The notes under the pieces were generated by a model. It ran no database searches and was not told the origin of the DNA. It saw nothing but the letters and a program-made list of their open reading frames with translations. The translations under genes and the position numbers were made by a program. Positions 62,131 to 64,000 of a stretch of DNA of 64,000 nucleotides are shown one piece after another (the stretch's first letter is position 1; every line of letters starts with the position of its first letter). The DNA is from Thecaphora thlaspeos (Eukaryota; Basidiomycota; Ustilaginomycetes; Urocystidales; Glomosporiaceae). The stretch is taken from the NCBI GenBank assembly GCA_900291925.1, contig UWYS01000004.1:744001-808000 (forward strand). Direction: 5' to 3'.

Positions 62131-64000
62131 ATGCCTTCAAAGAGTCCGCATACCTCTGCATCTTCACCTGGACCTGCTTCTTCGCAATCGTCTTCTTCTG
62201 GGTCGCACTACTCGTCCTCTGTCTCGTCGTCCGCCCGTCAGGCCGCATCGTCAGATACCTCTTCCGTCCGAACTAGCCCGCCCTCGCTCGTCGAAAGCTT
62301 GGGCAAGCACTACTTCTCTCCCGTCTCCAAGGGTATCCGGCAGACGCAAGAGGACGCCCAACAGCAACATCAGGCGTTCCTGCATCACCTCCAGCACCAC
62401 CAGCCACAGCAAAGTTCGGTCCACTTCCACGATCAAGCAGCGTTCCCTAATCCAAGCCCTGTCCGATCTCTGCAGTCATCTTTGATGGAGCAAAGTCTTG
62501 ACCAGCCGGCTACTTTGCAGAGTCACAACGCGCTTGCTTCCTCCAGTCGCTCATCCACTTCTCCCGCCATGTCGCACGCCGTCAGAAGATACGAAGGAGG
62601 CTGGCCTTCTGCATCTTCCGCCCCGAGCGGCAGTCACGCGCAGGCCTATCCACTGGAGGAGCCGATGGCCGTGGACCACAACGTTCACGCTGGCGTCGTA
62701 CACAACTTCGGCACCAGCCCAGAGACGAGCCGGGGCCCCTTGGCAAAGACGCGGCGGACGAGCCCGGGCGGGTCGCGCGCCTCCGGTGAGCTGCGTCCCA
62801 CGCTCCGCAGCGAAGCCACGGCGACGGCCTCGTCGGATTCGCCGTCCTGGCATCCCGCGTATGAGGGAAGTCGCGCATCGAGTTCTACCACTCGGCACCC
62901 TCCGTCTGGCCGCGGTATGGCCGACACCATCGTTCGCTCCGCCTCCGCGTCGGAAGCTACGCCCGCCATCTACGACGCGGCGGCAGCGGCAGCGGCGACT
63001 GATCACCCGCAGTCTCGCAACCATCCATTCGATCGATCTTGGAGCGCCGGGATGTCTCAGTACCAGGCCGCATTTGCCAAGTCAGCCGATCCTGCGAACA
63101 ACTTGAAGGTTGTGTCGCCGCGGACGAGAACCGCAGATCGATCGAGCTGCAGCCCTTCGACGACGTCGGCTGTGCCGCCTACATCGGCCGGGTCGGGTGA
63201 CGATCGGGCGTCTCCGATGGTCGCTTCCGCCCTGAGCACATCGGCACCGACGGCGCGGACACCGCAACTGCCTAAGATGAACCTGGCCACCTTTCCCCCC
63301 CAGGACCTCCTCAAGGTCCTTGCCACCCTGTTGCACGAGATCGCCTCAGCCAATGACGAGCTAAGACTGGAGAACGGCAAGGACGACGGATCGAGGCGAT
63401 CAAAGTCCCGCAGCAAGGAACCCTCCGCCAGCGACGCGGATCCGACACTCTCGGGCGGCCATCGGGGGATCCAGCCATACTCGTCCGGCTCCCACCTGTC
63501 CTTCACCGATGCCCGGCGGCCCTCTACAACGACGGCCGCGCTGGGCGCTCTGGCCACGCCCTCGAGCACGCTCTGCTTTCACGCACGAAACGTTCCGAGC
63601 ATCAGCATCGAGTCGTACCTCTTGCGGATCCTAAAGTACTGCCCCACGACTAACGAGGTCTTTCTGAGCCTGCTTGTCTATTTTGACCGGATGAGCCGAA
63701 TGGGGACCGGCGCCAAGCTCGGCGCAAACGGCGACAGAGAGATCGCCGGAGAGGCGGCTGGCCTGCCCCGCGCGGCCGAGATGGCCAACCGTGCCAGCGT
63801 TCCAGCGAAGGCAGGCGGCGGCGGCAGCAACAGCAGCGGCGGGGCTTCGGTTGAGGGGTATGCGGGCGAAAGAGCACCGGAAGACGAGGACGAGATGGAG
63901 GCTTACACGCATCCGGGGATCAAGGGCTTCGCCATCGACAGCTACAACGTCCATCGCCTTGTAATCGCCGGTGTTACGGTGGCGAGCAAGTTCTTCAGCG
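62131..64000 (+). CDS. PHO80-like cyclin (Pcl/Pho80 family), 3' end beyond the window
   Basis: Open frame of at least 623 codons, running off the window. The first ~380 residues are Ser/Pro/Gln-rich and disordered. The PHO80-type cyclin box begins at about residue 387: MNLATFPPQDLLKVLATLLH, EIASANDELR, then after a disordered insert FHARNVPSISIESYLLRILK, YCPTTNEVFLSLLVYFDRMS and, after another insert, FAIDSYNVHRLVIAGVTVAS (KFFS at the edge). Such cyclins bind Pho85-type kinases and control phosphate and glycogen metabolism or morphogenesis. The cyclin box is interrupted by two low-complexity insertions of about 50-70 residues, typical of basidiomycete homologues. The start is the ATG just after the leader intron. 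C-terminal helices are not visible. Confidence 0.9.
   Translation, partial: MPSKSPHTSASSPGPASSQSSSSGSHYSSSVSSSARQAASSDTSSVRTSPPSLVESLGKHYFSPVSKGIRQTQEDAQQQHQAFLHHLQHHQPQQSSVHFHDQAAFPNPSPVRSLQSSLMEQSLDQPATLQSHNALASSSRSSTSPAMSHAVRRYEGGWPSASSAPSGSHAQAYPLEEPMAVDHNVHAGVVHNFGTSPETSRGPLAKTRRTSPGGSRASGELRPTLRSEATATASSDSPSWHPAYEGSRASSSTTRHPPSGRGMADTIVRSASASEATPAIYDAAAAAAATDHPQSRNHPFDRSWSAGMSQYQAAFAKSADPANNLKVVSPRTRTADRSSCSPSTTSAVPPTSAGSGDDRASPMVASALSTSAPTARTPQLPKMNLATFPPQDLLKVLATLLHEIASANDELRLENGKDDGSRRSKSRSKEPSASDADPTLSGGHRGIQPYSSGSHLSFTDARRPSTTTAALGALATPSSTLCFHARNVPSISIESYLLRILKYCPTTNEVFLSLLVYFDRMSRMGTGAKLGANGDREIAGEAAGLPRAAEMANRASVPAKAGGGGSNSSGGASVEGYAGERAPEDEDEMEAYTHPGIKGFAIDSYNVHRLVIAGVTVASKFFS

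Overview
This is GC-rich nuclear DNA of a filamentous or dimorphic fungus, most likely a basidiomycete and plausibly Ustilaginomycotina (smut fungi and relatives). The evidence is short spliceosomal introns with GTRAGT/GTACGT-type donors and YAG acceptors, intron-split histone H3 and H4 genes in a divergent pair, and fungal families such as a CON7-like zinc finger, a PHO80-like cyclin, an ORT1-type carrier, a DUF4604 protein and a fungal ADAM protease. The species assignment is inference. I found no tRNA, rRNA, CRISPR array or intact transposon. Exon coordinates come from reading splice signals and checking that phases close; none has transcript support.

Layout. 1-559 (-): 5' part of the XPD/RAD3 helicase of TFIIH. 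1038-6719 (-): an LLM-class flavin monooxygenase with one in-frame TAG, then an apparent fusion of an NAD(P)-binding epimerase-like domain to a microsomal-type epoxide hydrolase. 6.7-9.5 kb: gene-poor, with two tentative small spliced genes. 9548-13972 (+): ORT1-like mitochondrial carrier with a disordered N-terminal extension of about 1,000 residues. 14234-14941 (-): DUF4604 protein. 15610-17949 (+): LETM1-family protein. 18290-20789 (-): secreted type-B carboxylesterase/lipase. 22432-24134 (+): F-box-like gene with in-frame TAGs and a frame change. 24555-27699 (-): ten-exon 7TM-like membrane protein. 30634-31344 (-): mitochondrial ribosomal protein bS21m. 32649-34724 (+): PIF1 helicase. 35732-37477 (-): CON7-like C2H2 factor.

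37.5-43.9 kb is a gene desert containing unusual inverted repeats. 43861-46365 (+): acidic conserved fungal protein. 47544-48938 (+): PLP-dependent trans-sulfuration enzyme. 49279-50861 (-): 3-ketoacyl-CoA thiolase. 51672-52187 (-) and 53547-54031 (+): histones H3 and H4, sharing a 1.36-kb promoter region. 56762-59734 (+): ADAM metalloprotease. 62131-64000 (+): PHO80-like cyclin, cut by the window end.

Most genes are unrelated housekeeping loci, as expected in a fungal chromosome. The only neighbours that suggest joint function are the monooxygenase and the epimerase/epoxide-hydrolase fusion (possible oxidative catabolism or secondary metabolism) and the H3/H4 pair. The most notable items are the two-domain fusion, the in-frame TAG codons in two genes, the carrier with the very long N-terminus, and the interleaved inverted repeats in the gene desert.
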